Assembly: GCF_001457655.1 (NCBI RefSeq)
Contig: NZ_LN831035.1
Span: 992,001-1,056,000 of the forward strand
Direction: 5' to 3'
DNA from: Haemophilus influenzae
GTDB lineage: Bacteria; Pseudomonadota; Gammaproteobacteria; Enterobacterales; Pasteurellaceae
Length of the DNA: 64,000 nt
Below the pieces are notes generated by a model. The model had not been told where the DNA came from. It did not search any database and saw nothing but the letters and a program-made list of their open reading frames with translations. Made by a program: the position numbers and the translations under genes. Below are positions 54,087 through 61,574 of the stretch, in pieces; position 1 is the stretch's first letter; every line of letters begins with the position of its first letter.

Positions 54087-55151
54087 ATGTTTATTGTGCC
54101 GAGTTTAGAAGATATTCGCCAAGCGATTTTGCGCGATGTGCAGTCATTAGAGCCGAGTGCTGATGTGAGCATAGATAGTGACTATTATGCACGTGCCAGT
54201 AGCCTTGCTGCTGTAGCGGAAGGTATTTATGCTCATCAAAAATGGATTATTAAACAATTCTTTCCCGATACTGCCGACACAGATTTTCTTGAAAAACATG
54301 CTGGCTTGCGTGGTATTCGCCGTCGTAATGCGACTTATGCTAGTGGGCGTGGCGCAACAGTGACAGGTACCCCTGATGCGGTGATTAAAGTTGGATTACA
54401 AATTAAAACAGACGATAACCGATTTTACGAAACCACCGAAAGTGCGGTGATTTCTGCAAGCGGTTCTGCCGTTGTTACCGTGCGAAGTCTTGCGACAGGT
54501 GCCAGCCAAAATATTAAAACTGCGACAAAAGCAAACTTTATGGCAGCACCTTTAGGCGTGCAATCCGATGTGGTGCTAAATGATGTAATTGGTGCAACGG
54601 ACGCGGAAAGCGATGCGTCTTTGCTCGAACGTTTGCTTGAGATTATTCGCCGACCACCTGCTGGGGGCAATCGTTATGACTATCGTACATGGGCATTATC
54701 GGTGGATGGCGTGGATGCTGCTTATGTTTACCCATTGCGTCGTGGGCTTGGTACGGTAGATATTGCGATCACATCAAATAACGATGTGCCAAGCGATGAA
54801 ACAATACGTCGCTGCCAAGAATATATTGACGATGTGCGCCCTGTGACCGCGCGAGAAAGCAAAGTGGTGAAACCTGATGTAACAAAAGTCAATTTTAATA
54901 TTCAGGTAAAAATCAGTGGCGTGACCTTACCCGAAATTAAGGCAGCGATTTCCACCGCACTTGTGGATTATTTTAATACGTTAATCCCAGGCGATGATTT
55001 GATTGTGTCGCAATGTGAAGCGGTGGTAAATAACTTGGTCGGTGTGGTTGATCGTAAGTTTACGGCACCTATCACTAATCTAAAAGCAGATGTGCGTACA
55101 AAAATTGAGTGGTTTCGGTTAGGTCAAATCACCGTTACGGAGATGGAATGA
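54087..55151 (+). CDS. Baseplate wedge protein J-like (Mu gp47)
   Basis: 354 residues of the Baseplate_J family: MFIVPSLEDIRQAILRDVQS, FLEKHAGLRGIRRRNATYAS, ESDASLLERLLEIIRRPPAG, VDAAYVYPLRRGLGTVDIAI. It forms the outer baseplate arms with gp46 and gp48. The stop overlaps the next start (ATGA). Confidence 0.94.
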   Translation: MFIVPSLEDIRQAILRDVQSLEPSADVSIDSDYYARASSLAAVAEGIYAHQKWIIKQFFPDTADTDFLEKHAGLRGIRRRNATYASGRGATVTGTPDAVIKVGLQIKTDDNRFYETTESAVISASGSAVVTVRSLATGASQNIKTATKANFMAAPLGVQSDVVLNDVIGATDAESDASLLERLLEIIRRPPAGGNRYDYRTWALSVDGVDAAYVYPLRRGLGTVDIAITSNNDVPSDETIRRCQEYIDDVRPVTARESKVVKPDVTKVNFNIQVKISGVTLPEIKAAISTALVDYFNTLIPGDDLIVSQCEAVVNNLVGVVDRKFTAPITNLKADVRTKIEWFRLGQITVTEME

Positions 55152-55744
55152 TGCAAAATGACCACAAAAAGGTGTTAGCAAAACTTTATCCGCCTGTTTC
55201 ATACGACGTAAATGGAGAGCGTTTTTTAGCACAGTGTGAGGTGGATGGTAATGCCTTTGACCGATTACAAAAAAGTGCGGTGGATTTATTGCAAATTATT
55301 GAACCTTCCACCTCCAATACGATGTTGTCTGATTGGGAACGTTTATGCGGCATAAAAACAGATTATACCAATAACTATCAAGCACGAGTAAAACGTGTTA
55401 TTGCCAAGTTAAATGCAATTGGGGGCTTATCCATTCCCTATTTTAAACGTATTGCGGAAAGTATTGGATATCGCATCGAAATTAAAGAGTTTTCTCCCCT
55501 TGCGAATGACTTACCAACGACGGGAGATTTGGTTCAATTTCGCAATGAAGCGCGCGATAACTTGATTTTTATGTGGCGAGTATCGGTGCTTAATGGGGAT
55601 GACAATATTGTGTATTTTCGTGCAGGCACCTCCTTTGCGGGTAATCATTTAGTGGAATTTGGCGACCCAATTATTGAGGAATTCTTCCGAGATTTAAAAC
55701 CTGCACATACTTACTGTTATTTTGCTTATCAAACAGGATCTTAA
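55148..55744 (+). CDS. Tail protein (Mu gp48, DUF2313)
   Basis: 198 residues from ATG 55148: KVLAKLYPPVSYDVNGERFL, DLLQIIEPSTSNTMLSDWER, VKRVIAKLNAIGGLSIPYFK. The DUF2313 pattern is clear. It joins the baseplate wedge to the tail fibre in Mu-like phages. A second ATG three bases later is equally possible. Confidence 0.92.
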   Translation: MMQNDHKKVLAKLYPPVSYDVNGERFLAQCEVDGNAFDRLQKSAVDLLQIIEPSTSNTMLSDWERLCGIKTDYTNNYQARVKRVIAKLNAIGGLSIPYFKRIAESIGYRIEIKEFSPLANDLPTTGDLVQFRNEARDNLIFMWRVSVLNGDDNIVYFRAGTSFAGNHLVEFGDPIIEEFFRDLKPAHTYCYFAYQTGS

Positions 55745-55747
55745 TAT

Positions 55748-57859
55748 ATGAAAAGTTTAATGCCTCAAATTGATTCAAATGATGGCCTTTTTCACAATGG
55801 TAATCCAGCAACAGGTGAACAAGGCACACGAGTAACCGATACGTGGCTTAATAATTTGCAAGACCGAGTACGCGATGTACAAGCGGAAGCCCATTATGTG
55901 TTGCAAAAAGCGGGGTTCCAGCCCGTAGAAAATAAGCAAACTCAGCTTTATGAGGCGATTGTTAAGATTATTGATGACAACCGAAAGACGGCAAGTTTAA
56001 CTCAAAAAGGAGAAGTTCAGCTTAGTTCGTCCACTAACAGCAACAGTGAAACCCAAGCGGCAACCTCAAAAGCGGTTAAAACCGCCTATGATAAAGCAGT
56101 AGACGCCAAAACTACCGCAGAGAGCAAAGTAGGATTAAGGGGCAATGAATCGATTCAAGGTACCAAAAGTTTTGAATCTAAAATCATTGGGTTTCGTGGC
56201 ATTGGGGTGGCTGATTCGCAAACTTATGCAAATGCTAATCACCTCTTAAATATGGGGGCAAATGATGGCGACGGCTGGATAGAGTATAAAAAAAGTAACC
56301 GAGTTATCGGCACCATTCGTATTCGGGCAAATGGGGAATTGTCATATAACAATCAAAAAATCTATCACGCTGGGGCAAAACCGCAATTTAATACGGATAT
56401 TGAAGGCAAGCCTAATACACTTGCAGGCTATGGTATTGGGAATTTTAAAGTAGAACAAGGGCAGGGCGATGCCAATGGCTATAAAACCGATGGCAATTAT
56501 TACTTAGCAAGTGGTCAAAATCTACCCGAAAATGGGGAATGGCATATTGAAGTTGTTAGCGGTGGGGCAACAAATGCGGTGCGTCAAATTGCACGTAAAG
56601 CGAATGATAACAAAATCAAAACACGCTTTTTTAATGGCTCAAATTGGTCAGAATGGAAAGATGCAGGCGGCGACGGCGTGCCTATTGGTGCCGTAGTGTC
56701 ATTTCCTCGCGCAGTAACCAATCCCGTTGGTTTTTTACGTGCTGATGGTTCAACATTCAGCCAACAAACCTTTCCCGATTTATACCGCACTTTGGGCGAC
56801 AGCAACCAACTTCCTGATTTAACCCGTAGTGATGTGGGGATGACAGCTTATTTTGCCGTGGATAATATCCCTTCTGGGTGGATTGCCTTTGATAGCATTC
56901 GCTCAACAGTCACACAGCAAAATTACCCAGAGTTATATCAATATCTTGTTGATAAATATAGCTCTATTTCAAATGTACCACTTGCGGAAGACCGATTTAT
57001 TAGAAATACAGGGAATGGGTTAAATATCGGTCAGACACAAAGTGACGAGATTAAAAAGCACGTTCACAGAGTGAGAACACACTGGGCTGATTCATCTGAT
57101 AGTAGTATTTTTTATGACAAAACGAAAACTGTTATAGATTCACGATTACGCACTGCAACTACAACCGATGATAATCTCAGTGATAATGGATTTATGCATC
57201 CGCTTTTAGATACCCCGATGGCAACAGGTGGAGATGAAACTCGCCCTAAATCGCTTATTCTCAAACTTTGTATAAAAGCAAAAAACACATTTGATGACGT
57301 GCAATTTTGGGTTAAAGCATTCGGTGTTGTTGAAAATGTTGGGGCTTTAGATGCGGGTACACTTGCACAAAATATGCAAGCGTTATCTGCGAGGGTTGAC
57401 CAAGAAATAGAAGAAAATAAACAATATACTTTACGAGAAATAAACACTGCAAAATCTGATATAAATCAGCAATTTTTGCAGGCGAAAGAGAGTTTATCTC
57501 AAATTAGTACATTAAAAACAGTGTGGCAAGGTAATGTAAGTTCTGGGCGTATTGATATTTCAGAAAAGTGTTTTGGTAAAACACTTATTTTGTATCTTCA
57601 GTCATCATCAGGCCACAGTCTTGATGATAATAACAATATTGAACTTGTCAGTTTTGAAGTGGGTGCAGAAATTGAAGGTAAAAGAGGCGGCGTATCTTAT
57701 TGGCAGACTATTCGTAAAGTAACTGCATACAACTCGAGAAATTATGCGGTAAGTCATGTAGAAGTCGATACATTCTCTGTGTCTGTTGATGGAAACGGTA
57801 CAACAATAAATATTGTAGACCTTTCTGGTTATTTTGTAAAACGTATCGATATCCGATAA
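55748..57859 (+). CDS. Tail fibre protein (Mu S-like)
   Basis: 703 residues. The N-terminal virion-attachment part (PQIDSNDGLFHNGNPATGEQ, TDTWLNNLQDRVRDVQAEAH) leads to a helical KTAYDKAVDAKTTAESK repeat zone. Beta-rich shaft follows, with phage collar domains (PIGAVVSFPRAVTNPVGFLR, ADGSTFSQQTFPDLYRTLGD). The C-terminus is unrelated to Mu S as far as I can tell and should decide host range. No invertible segment or recombinase gene lies nearby. Confidence 0.92.
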   Translation: MKSLMPQIDSNDGLFHNGNPATGEQGTRVTDTWLNNLQDRVRDVQAEAHYVLQKAGFQPVENKQTQLYEAIVKIIDDNRKTASLTQKGEVQLSSSTNSNSETQAATSKAVKTAYDKAVDAKTTAESKVGLRGNESIQGTKSFESKIIGFRGIGVADSQTYANANHLLNMGANDGDGWIEYKKSNRVIGTIRIRANGELSYNNQKIYHAGAKPQFNTDIEGKPNTLAGYGIGNFKVEQGQGDANGYKTDGNYYLASGQNLPENGEWHIEVVSGGATNAVRQIARKANDNKIKTRFFNGSNWSEWKDAGGDGVPIGAVVSFPRAVTNPVGFLRADGSTFSQQTFPDLYRTLGDSNQLPDLTRSDVGMTAYFAVDNIPSGWIAFDSIRSTVTQQNYPELYQYLVDKYSSISNVPLAEDRFIRNTGNGLNIGQTQSDEIKKHVHRVRTHWADSSDSSIFYDKTKTVIDSRLRTATTTDDNLSDNGFMHPLLDTPMATGGDETRPKSLILKLCIKAKNTFDDVQFWVKAFGVVENVGALDAGTLAQNMQALSARVDQEIEENKQYTLREINTAKSDINQQFLQAKESLSQISTLKTVWQGNVSSGRIDISEKCFGKTLILYLQSSSGHSLDDNNNIELVSFEVGAEIEGKRGGVSYWQTIRKVTAYNSRNYAVSHVEVDTFSVSVDGNGTTINIVDLSGYFVKRIDIR

Positions 57860-57870
57860 AGGAGCGTTAA

Positions 57871-58473
57871 ATGAAAGTCTATTTTTTAAAAGAAAATTTG
57901 AATAGTTATCAAATTTTCCCTATTCCGCAAAACTTAAATGATTTTGTGGAAATGGAAGTAGAAAACGAATCAGAGCTTGAGACTAAACAACTTATTAATT
58001 TTAAAAGTCAATACATTCTAGTTGATAGACAACCAACAGAATTACACATATGGAATGGAAATAGCTGGGTTATTGATGAGGAGAAGCAAACTGAAGTTAA
58101 GCGTGAACTCATTAAAATACTAGTTGATAGCATTGATGATACAGCAGCTAGTATTAGTGCGAAGTGGACGCGTTTTTCCGAGGAATACAAAGAACGTGAA
58201 TCTGCAGCTCTGGCATTTAAAGAAGCGAATTTTACTGGCGAAGTAAGCATCTATATATCAAGTTTTGCAACTGTCGCAGGACTTGATAATAAATCAGCAA
58301 CATTGCTAATTTTAAAACAGGCTGAAGGATTACGAACACTGCAAGAACAACTCGCGGTGCAGCGTATGCGTAAGTATGAGCTCAAGCACGAAGAATTGAG
58401 TGAAGAAGAATTACAGCAAATTCATAATGACATTATCAGAAAAATGAAAGCATTAGCAGAGGCGCAACAATGA
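57871..58473 (+). CDS. Tail fibre assembly chaperone
   Basis: 200 residues directly downstream of the fibre gene, with AAGGAGCG before ATG. It begins MKVYFLKENLNSYQIFPIPQ and has the EKQTEVKRELIKILVDSIDD region that recalls tail fibre assembly (U/Tfa-type) proteins. The C-terminal helical region is charged (KHEELSEEELQQIHNDIIRK). It probably helps trimerise the specific fibre next to it. Confidence 0.75.
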   Translation: MKVYFLKENLNSYQIFPIPQNLNDFVEMEVENESELETKQLINFKSQYILVDRQPTELHIWNGNSWVIDEEKQTEVKRELIKILVDSIDDTAASISAKWTRFSEEYKERESAALAFKEANFTGEVSIYISSFATVAGLDNKSATLLILKQAEGLRTLQEQLAVQRMRKYELKHEELSEEELQQIHNDIIRKMKALAEAQQ

Positions 58474-58970
58474 TTGGGACTAAAATCTACTTAGCATTAT
58501 ATAAAGGAAAGAAGTCTGGTAAAAAACCGAAAGACTTATTAGCGCGTTTGAGCGATTGGCTTACAAGAAAATTAACAAAAGGCGCGTATTCACATTGTGA
58601 AATTGCAGTAATGAAAGAAACGTTTGTCAGCGGGCATCACTATGAAACAGAAGTGACGTACGAGTGTTATTCGTCTTCAATTCGTGACGGTGGCGTGCGT
58701 TGTAAAGAAATTGATGTTTCTGATAGCTTGAAGTGGGATTTAATCCCACTCAACGATGTTACTGAGGAACAAATCAAAGCCTATTTTAGCCGCACTTCTG
58801 GCAAAAAATACGACTGGTGGGGCGCGCTAGGAATCGTGCTTGGCATCAAACAAAAACGCTCTAAGTATTTTTGTAGCGAATGGTGTTTTAATGCCCTCAG
58901 AAATACTGACCAAGGCTGGCGGTTTAGCCCGAATCAGCTTGCCGTAATGTTCAATAAAAGAAGAATTTAA
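58470..58970 (+). CDS. Permuted NlpC/P60-like cysteine peptidase
   Basis: 166 residues. YSHCEIAV supplies a His and KYFCSEWC a Cys in the order His-then-Cys, as in circularly permuted papain-like (YaeF/YiiX type) enzymes. IGTKIYLALYKGKKS at the start and YDWWGALGIVLGIKQKRS are also typical. Such enzymes cut amide or lipid-ester bonds. It overlaps the fibre chaperone by four bases. In a tail-end position it could modify the cell envelope; this is inferred. Confidence 0.7.
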   Translation: MIGTKIYLALYKGKKSGKKPKDLLARLSDWLTRKLTKGAYSHCEIAVMKETFVSGHHYETEVTYECYSSSIRDGGVRCKEIDVSDSLKWDLIPLNDVTEEQIKAYFSRTSGKKYDWWGALGIVLGIKQKRSKYFCSEWCFNALRNTDQGWRFSPNQLAVMFNKRRI

Positions 58971-58984
58971 AGGAGAGTTTACCC

Positions 58985-59144
58985 TGCACAAAGTTTAATT
59001 CAATAAAGAAAAGACGGCGATAACAACGGCACTGGGAATGCTCGTTGTTACCAGCTACGCAGAACGAGCCTGCATATAGCCATACGCCGCCTACCTTGCG
59101 CAAGGCGGGCGGATTGTAACAAATCTTTTGATTAGGAGAAATAT
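58985..59144. other. Structured non-coding stretch before com
   Basis: About 160 bases without a plausible rightward gene. CTCGTT (59040-59045) can pair with AACGAG, and CCGCC with GGCGG further on, around an inner CCTTGCGCAAGG palindrome. A leftward 67-codon frame (58951-59154) contains PPALRKVGGVWLYAGSFCVA and lies across it. A structured or antisense RNA controlling com is possible. Confidence 0.4.
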
Positions 59145-59264
59145 ATGCAGTCAATTAAAGCAATCCGTTGCACATTTTGTAACAAATTATTGGCAAAAGT
59201 GGGGATAGTTGGTTATTTAGAAATCAAATGCCCTCGTTGCAAAACCGTTAATACTACACGTTAA
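59145..59264 (+). CDS. com: Com-like zinc-finger translational regulator
   Basis: 39 residues: MQSIKAIRCTFCNKLLAKVG, then EIKCPRCKTVN. Four Cys (9, 12, 29, 32) form a zinc ribbon, the Com signature. In Mu, Com binds the mom messenger and opens its ribosome site. TAGGAGAAAT precedes the ATG. Here the gene 61 bases downstream is an adenine methyltransferase instead of mom. The protein is shorter than Mu Com (62). Confidence 0.85.
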   Translation: MQSIKAIRCTFCNKLLAKVGIVGYLEIKCPRCKTVNTTR

Positions 59265-59325
59265 TTTGATTTGAGTGTCAGAATGCCTTGAGCATCGGAA
59301 CGCCATAGAATAGAAAGGAAAAACT

Positions 59326-60171
59326 ATGGCAAATCAAAACACCTTTAAACAAGCCCCGTTGCCGTTTATCGGACAAAAACGAATGTTTCTTAAGCATTTT
59401 GAAACAGTTTTAAATGAGAATATTAAAGGTAATGGCGAAGGCTGGACGATTATTGATACATTCGGCGGTTCGGGCTTACTCAGCCACACCGCCAAACGGT
59501 TAAAACCGAAAGCCCGCATCATTTACAATGATTTTGATGGCTATGCGGAGCGATTGGCACACATTGATGATATTAACCAGTTGCGAGCCGAGCTTTACTC
59601 TGTAGTTGGTAACGCTACACCAAAAAATAAACGCATGACGAAGGATTGTAAAGCAGAATGCATCAAAATCATTCAAAACTTCAAAGGGTATAAAGATTTA
59701 AATTGCTTAGCGAGTTGGTTATTGTTCAGTGGGCAACAAGTGGCAACGTTTGATGACTTATTCCAACATAATTTCTGGCATTGTATTCGTCAGTCTGATT
59801 ATCCAAAGGCTGATGGCTATTTGGACGGCGTAGAGATTGTGAAAGAATCATTCCACACGCTTTTGCCTAAGTTTAGCGATGATCCGAAAGCGTTGTTTGT
59901 GTTAGATCCGCCTTACCTTTGCACCAAGCAGGAAAGCTACAAACAAGCCACCTATTTTGATTTGATTGATTTCTTGCGACTGGTCAATATTACGCGACCA
60001 CCGTATGTGTTCTTTAGCTCGACGAAGTCGGAGTTTATTCGCTTTGTGAATTATATGCTGGAAGATAAGGTGGATAATTGGCAGGCGTTTGAAAACGCCA
60101 AACGGATTACGGTCAATGCCAAGCTGAACTACCAAGTGGCGTACGAGGACAATTTAGTCTATAAATTTTAG
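59326..60171 (+). CDS. Dam-like DNA adenine-N6 methyltransferase
   Basis: 281 residues. Motifs: PLPFIGQKR (AdoMet-binding start), DTFGGSGLLSHTA (motif I region), FVLDPPYL (catalytic DPPY, 194-197). The order is that of Dam-type (alpha class) enzymes. The protein resembles Hin1523 of FluMu, reported as a non-specific adenine methylase. It probably methylates phage DNA broadly to escape host restriction, taking the anti-restriction role of Mu mom. AAAGGAAAAACT precedes ATG. Specificity is inferred from relatives. Confidence 0.92.
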   Translation: MANQNTFKQAPLPFIGQKRMFLKHFETVLNENIKGNGEGWTIIDTFGGSGLLSHTAKRLKPKARIIYNDFDGYAERLAHIDDINQLRAELYSVVGNATPKNKRMTKDCKAECIKIIQNFKGYKDLNCLASWLLFSGQQVATFDDLFQHNFWHCIRQSDYPKADGYLDGVEIVKESFHTLLPKFSDDPKALFVLDPPYLCTKQESYKQATYFDLIDFLRLVNITRPPYVFFSSTKSEFIRFVNYMLEDKVDNWQAFENAKRITVNAKLNYQVAYEDNLVYKF

Positions 60172-60209
60172 CTATGAAAAAGGCTTCGCGTGATCACGAA
60201 GCCTTTGTT

Positions 60210-60473
60210 TTAGTCTTCTAATTCGGAAAGCAAACAATAAAACGGTGGGGCGAAAGGGGCAAGTGTGGACGTAAATCTGACTACACAATCTTTATGCCCG
60301 TCTTCCACAAACCGCACATCTAAAAACGCTGTGTTATACACAAAGGTTTGCCCCCGTCCGTTAGGCAGTGAATATTGCGAACCGTCTACAATAAAACCGT
60401 CGTGTTCTTTCACTGCAATAAGGGCTAATTCCATCATCATTTCTTGCTCGGTTCTCATTCTAAAGTTTGTCAT
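60210..60473 (-). CDS. Hypothetical protein at the right prophage end
   Basis: 87 residues on the minus strand, convergent with the methyltransferase gene. CACAGGAAACCACAAA precedes the ATG, giving a good ribosome site. It begins MTNFRMRTEQEMMMELALIA and contains GFIVDGSQYSLPNGRGQTFV and LDVRFVEDGHKDC. It is soluble, with no recognised family. As a solitary leftward gene at the phage edge it is likely expressed in the lysogen and may give the host a trait. Confidence 0.65.
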   Translation of the reverse strand: MTNFRMRTEQEMMMELALIAVKEHDGFIVDGSQYSLPNGRGQTFVYNTAFLDVRFVEDGHKDCVVRFTSTLAPFAPPFYCLLSELED

Positions 60474-60634
60474 TTTGTGGTTTCCTGTGCTTGTTTAAGT
60501 TGGTCACAGGATTACTCTCTTCGGCAGGCATAGCAAGTCATCATTGCGGCAAAACGACTGACTGCGGTCGAATTAGACTGGGGAGGTATGGACGGCTAAA
60601 TAAGTGCAGATATGTAACGCCATTTCACTAAATG

Positions 60635-60669
60635 AAAAAAGCAAGAAAAGGAAATTATCTTGCTTTTTT
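60635..60669. terminator. Terminator in the right-end gap
   Basis: The 12-bp stem AAAAAAGCAAGA / TCTTGCTTTTTT has an 11-base loop. The surrounding gap (60474-60772) holds no gene. Confidence 0.8.
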
Positions 60670-60712
60670 AGGAACAGTTATGTTGTGCGGGTTTATCTAA
60701 AGTGTAAAATTT

Positions 60713-60748
60713 AAACGCCCTTTAATGATGATTTAAAGGGCGTTTTTT
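60713..60748. terminator. Last terminator before the right end
   Basis: AAACGCCCTTTAA (60713-60725) pairs with TTAAAGGGCGTTT (60733-60745), then T residues. Two terminators within 110 bases shield host and phage transcripts from each other. Confidence 0.85.
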
Positions 60749-60772
60749 GTCTAGGTTTAATCTGTGATTTAT

Positions 60773-60841
60773 TTTGCATAATACTAAAACGCTTATGCAA
60801 AATAAATCCCAACTTTATGCAAAAAGTTTTGCGAACTTATA
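60773..60841. repeat. Right prophage end with candidate transposase sites
   Basis: TTATGCAAA occurs at 60793-60801 and 60815-60823, and TTTGCATAA at 60773-60781. The outermost copy ends 18 bases before the border, matching the left end in mirror orientation. Three sites per end agree with Mu. Confidence 0.7.
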
Positions 60842-61456
60842 AAAATCGGAAAAATAAGCCAATAAACATTGCTGAATTTTTATATCAAGCGGCGTTTCAC
60901 CATTGGTTTTAAACCAAGAATATTGCTCGGCTGGCAATTTTGTCCCGTTAAATGGGTTATTCAAATATTTGGTACGTACCTCAAATGGACGCTCTGCCGC
61001 AAATTTTTCATTGAGTGGTTCTGGCAAGGTTTGAGCCACTTTTTGTAGCATCACATTTTCATCTGTAAAGTCTTCAGGCGCGCCAACATTTGGCATTGAA
61101 TTTTGATGTTCAAAACCTTTTTCCAGCACTTGGAAAGAAGTGGTTACATGACAAATGGTATTTTTATGTTGAATGGCTTTTACGCGTAATGCAGAAAAAT
61201 TACGCCCTTCACGCAAGGTTTCCACATCGTAAATAATCGGATATTGGCTGTCTCCTGGGGCAAGAAAATAGGCATGACAAGAATGTAAAATGCGATCTTC
61301 TGGCGCCACCTGCATTGCTGCAGATAACGCCTGTGCCACTACTTGCCCGCCAAATACTTGACGAAAACCTAAATCTTGGCTTTCACCACGAAAGATTAAA
61401 TCATCAATTTTTTCAAGTTTAAGAAGATGAATGAGGTTATTGAGAATATCTGACAT
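60842..61456 (-). pseudogene. tesB: Acyl-CoA thioesterase II, N-terminal piece cut off by the prophage
   Basis: The first ~205 residues of TesB: NLIHLLKLEKIDDLIFRGES, FGGQVVAQALSAAMQVAPED, HSCHAYFLAPGDSQYPIIYD. The enzyme hydrolyses medium and long acyl-CoA. After AYFSDF the frame enters phage DNA and ends after nine more residues (stop at 60815). The promoter, AGGAA ribosome site and start are intact, so a truncated protein lacking the second hot-dog half is likely made. The missing part is at 24129-24379. Confidence 0.93.
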
Positions 61457-61530
61457 ATTGCTTTCCTAGAAGATAAGAAAAAGTGCGGTTATTTTAGCGG
61501 AGATTTTGGGGAATGCCAAAGTTGGTAACA

Positions 61531-61560
61531 AAAAGCACGCATTAAAAAATGCGTGCTTTT
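61531..61560. terminator. Terminator after nrdD
   Basis: AAAAGCACGCAT pairs with ATGCGTGCTTTT across an A-rich loop of about six bases, just past the nrdD stop on the minus strand. Confidence 0.85.
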
Positions 61561-61574
61561 GCTAGGGAGTTAAA

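Larger units (their letters stand above)
24380..60841. mobile_element. Mu-like (FluMu-type) transposing prophage inserted in tesB
   Basis: About 36.46 kb, close to the size of Mu. Borders come from the split of tesB and a 5-bp duplication AAAAT at 24375-24379 and 60842-60846, the length made by Mu transposase. Gene content and order follow Mu from repressor to com. TTTGCATAA-type repeats lie near both ends in mirror arrangement. All expected morphogenesis genes are open. I found no Gam-like nuclease inhibitor, no gin-type invertase, no true mom and only one Mor/C-type activator. Confidence 0.95.

Noticed and set aside
58951..59154. Leftward 67-residue protein (YNPPALRKVGGVWLYAGSFC...).
   Set aside because: There is no ribosome site at its start, it overlaps hairpins and the end of the peptidase-like gene. 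It is kept only as part of the structured stretch.
60210..60473. Start MRTEQEMM recalls aminoglycoside 6-adenylyltransferases (MRTEQEM...).
   Set aside because: The match is eight residues only. The nucleotidyltransferase Gly-Ser-x(n)-Asp-x-Asp pattern is not in place and 87 residues are far too few.
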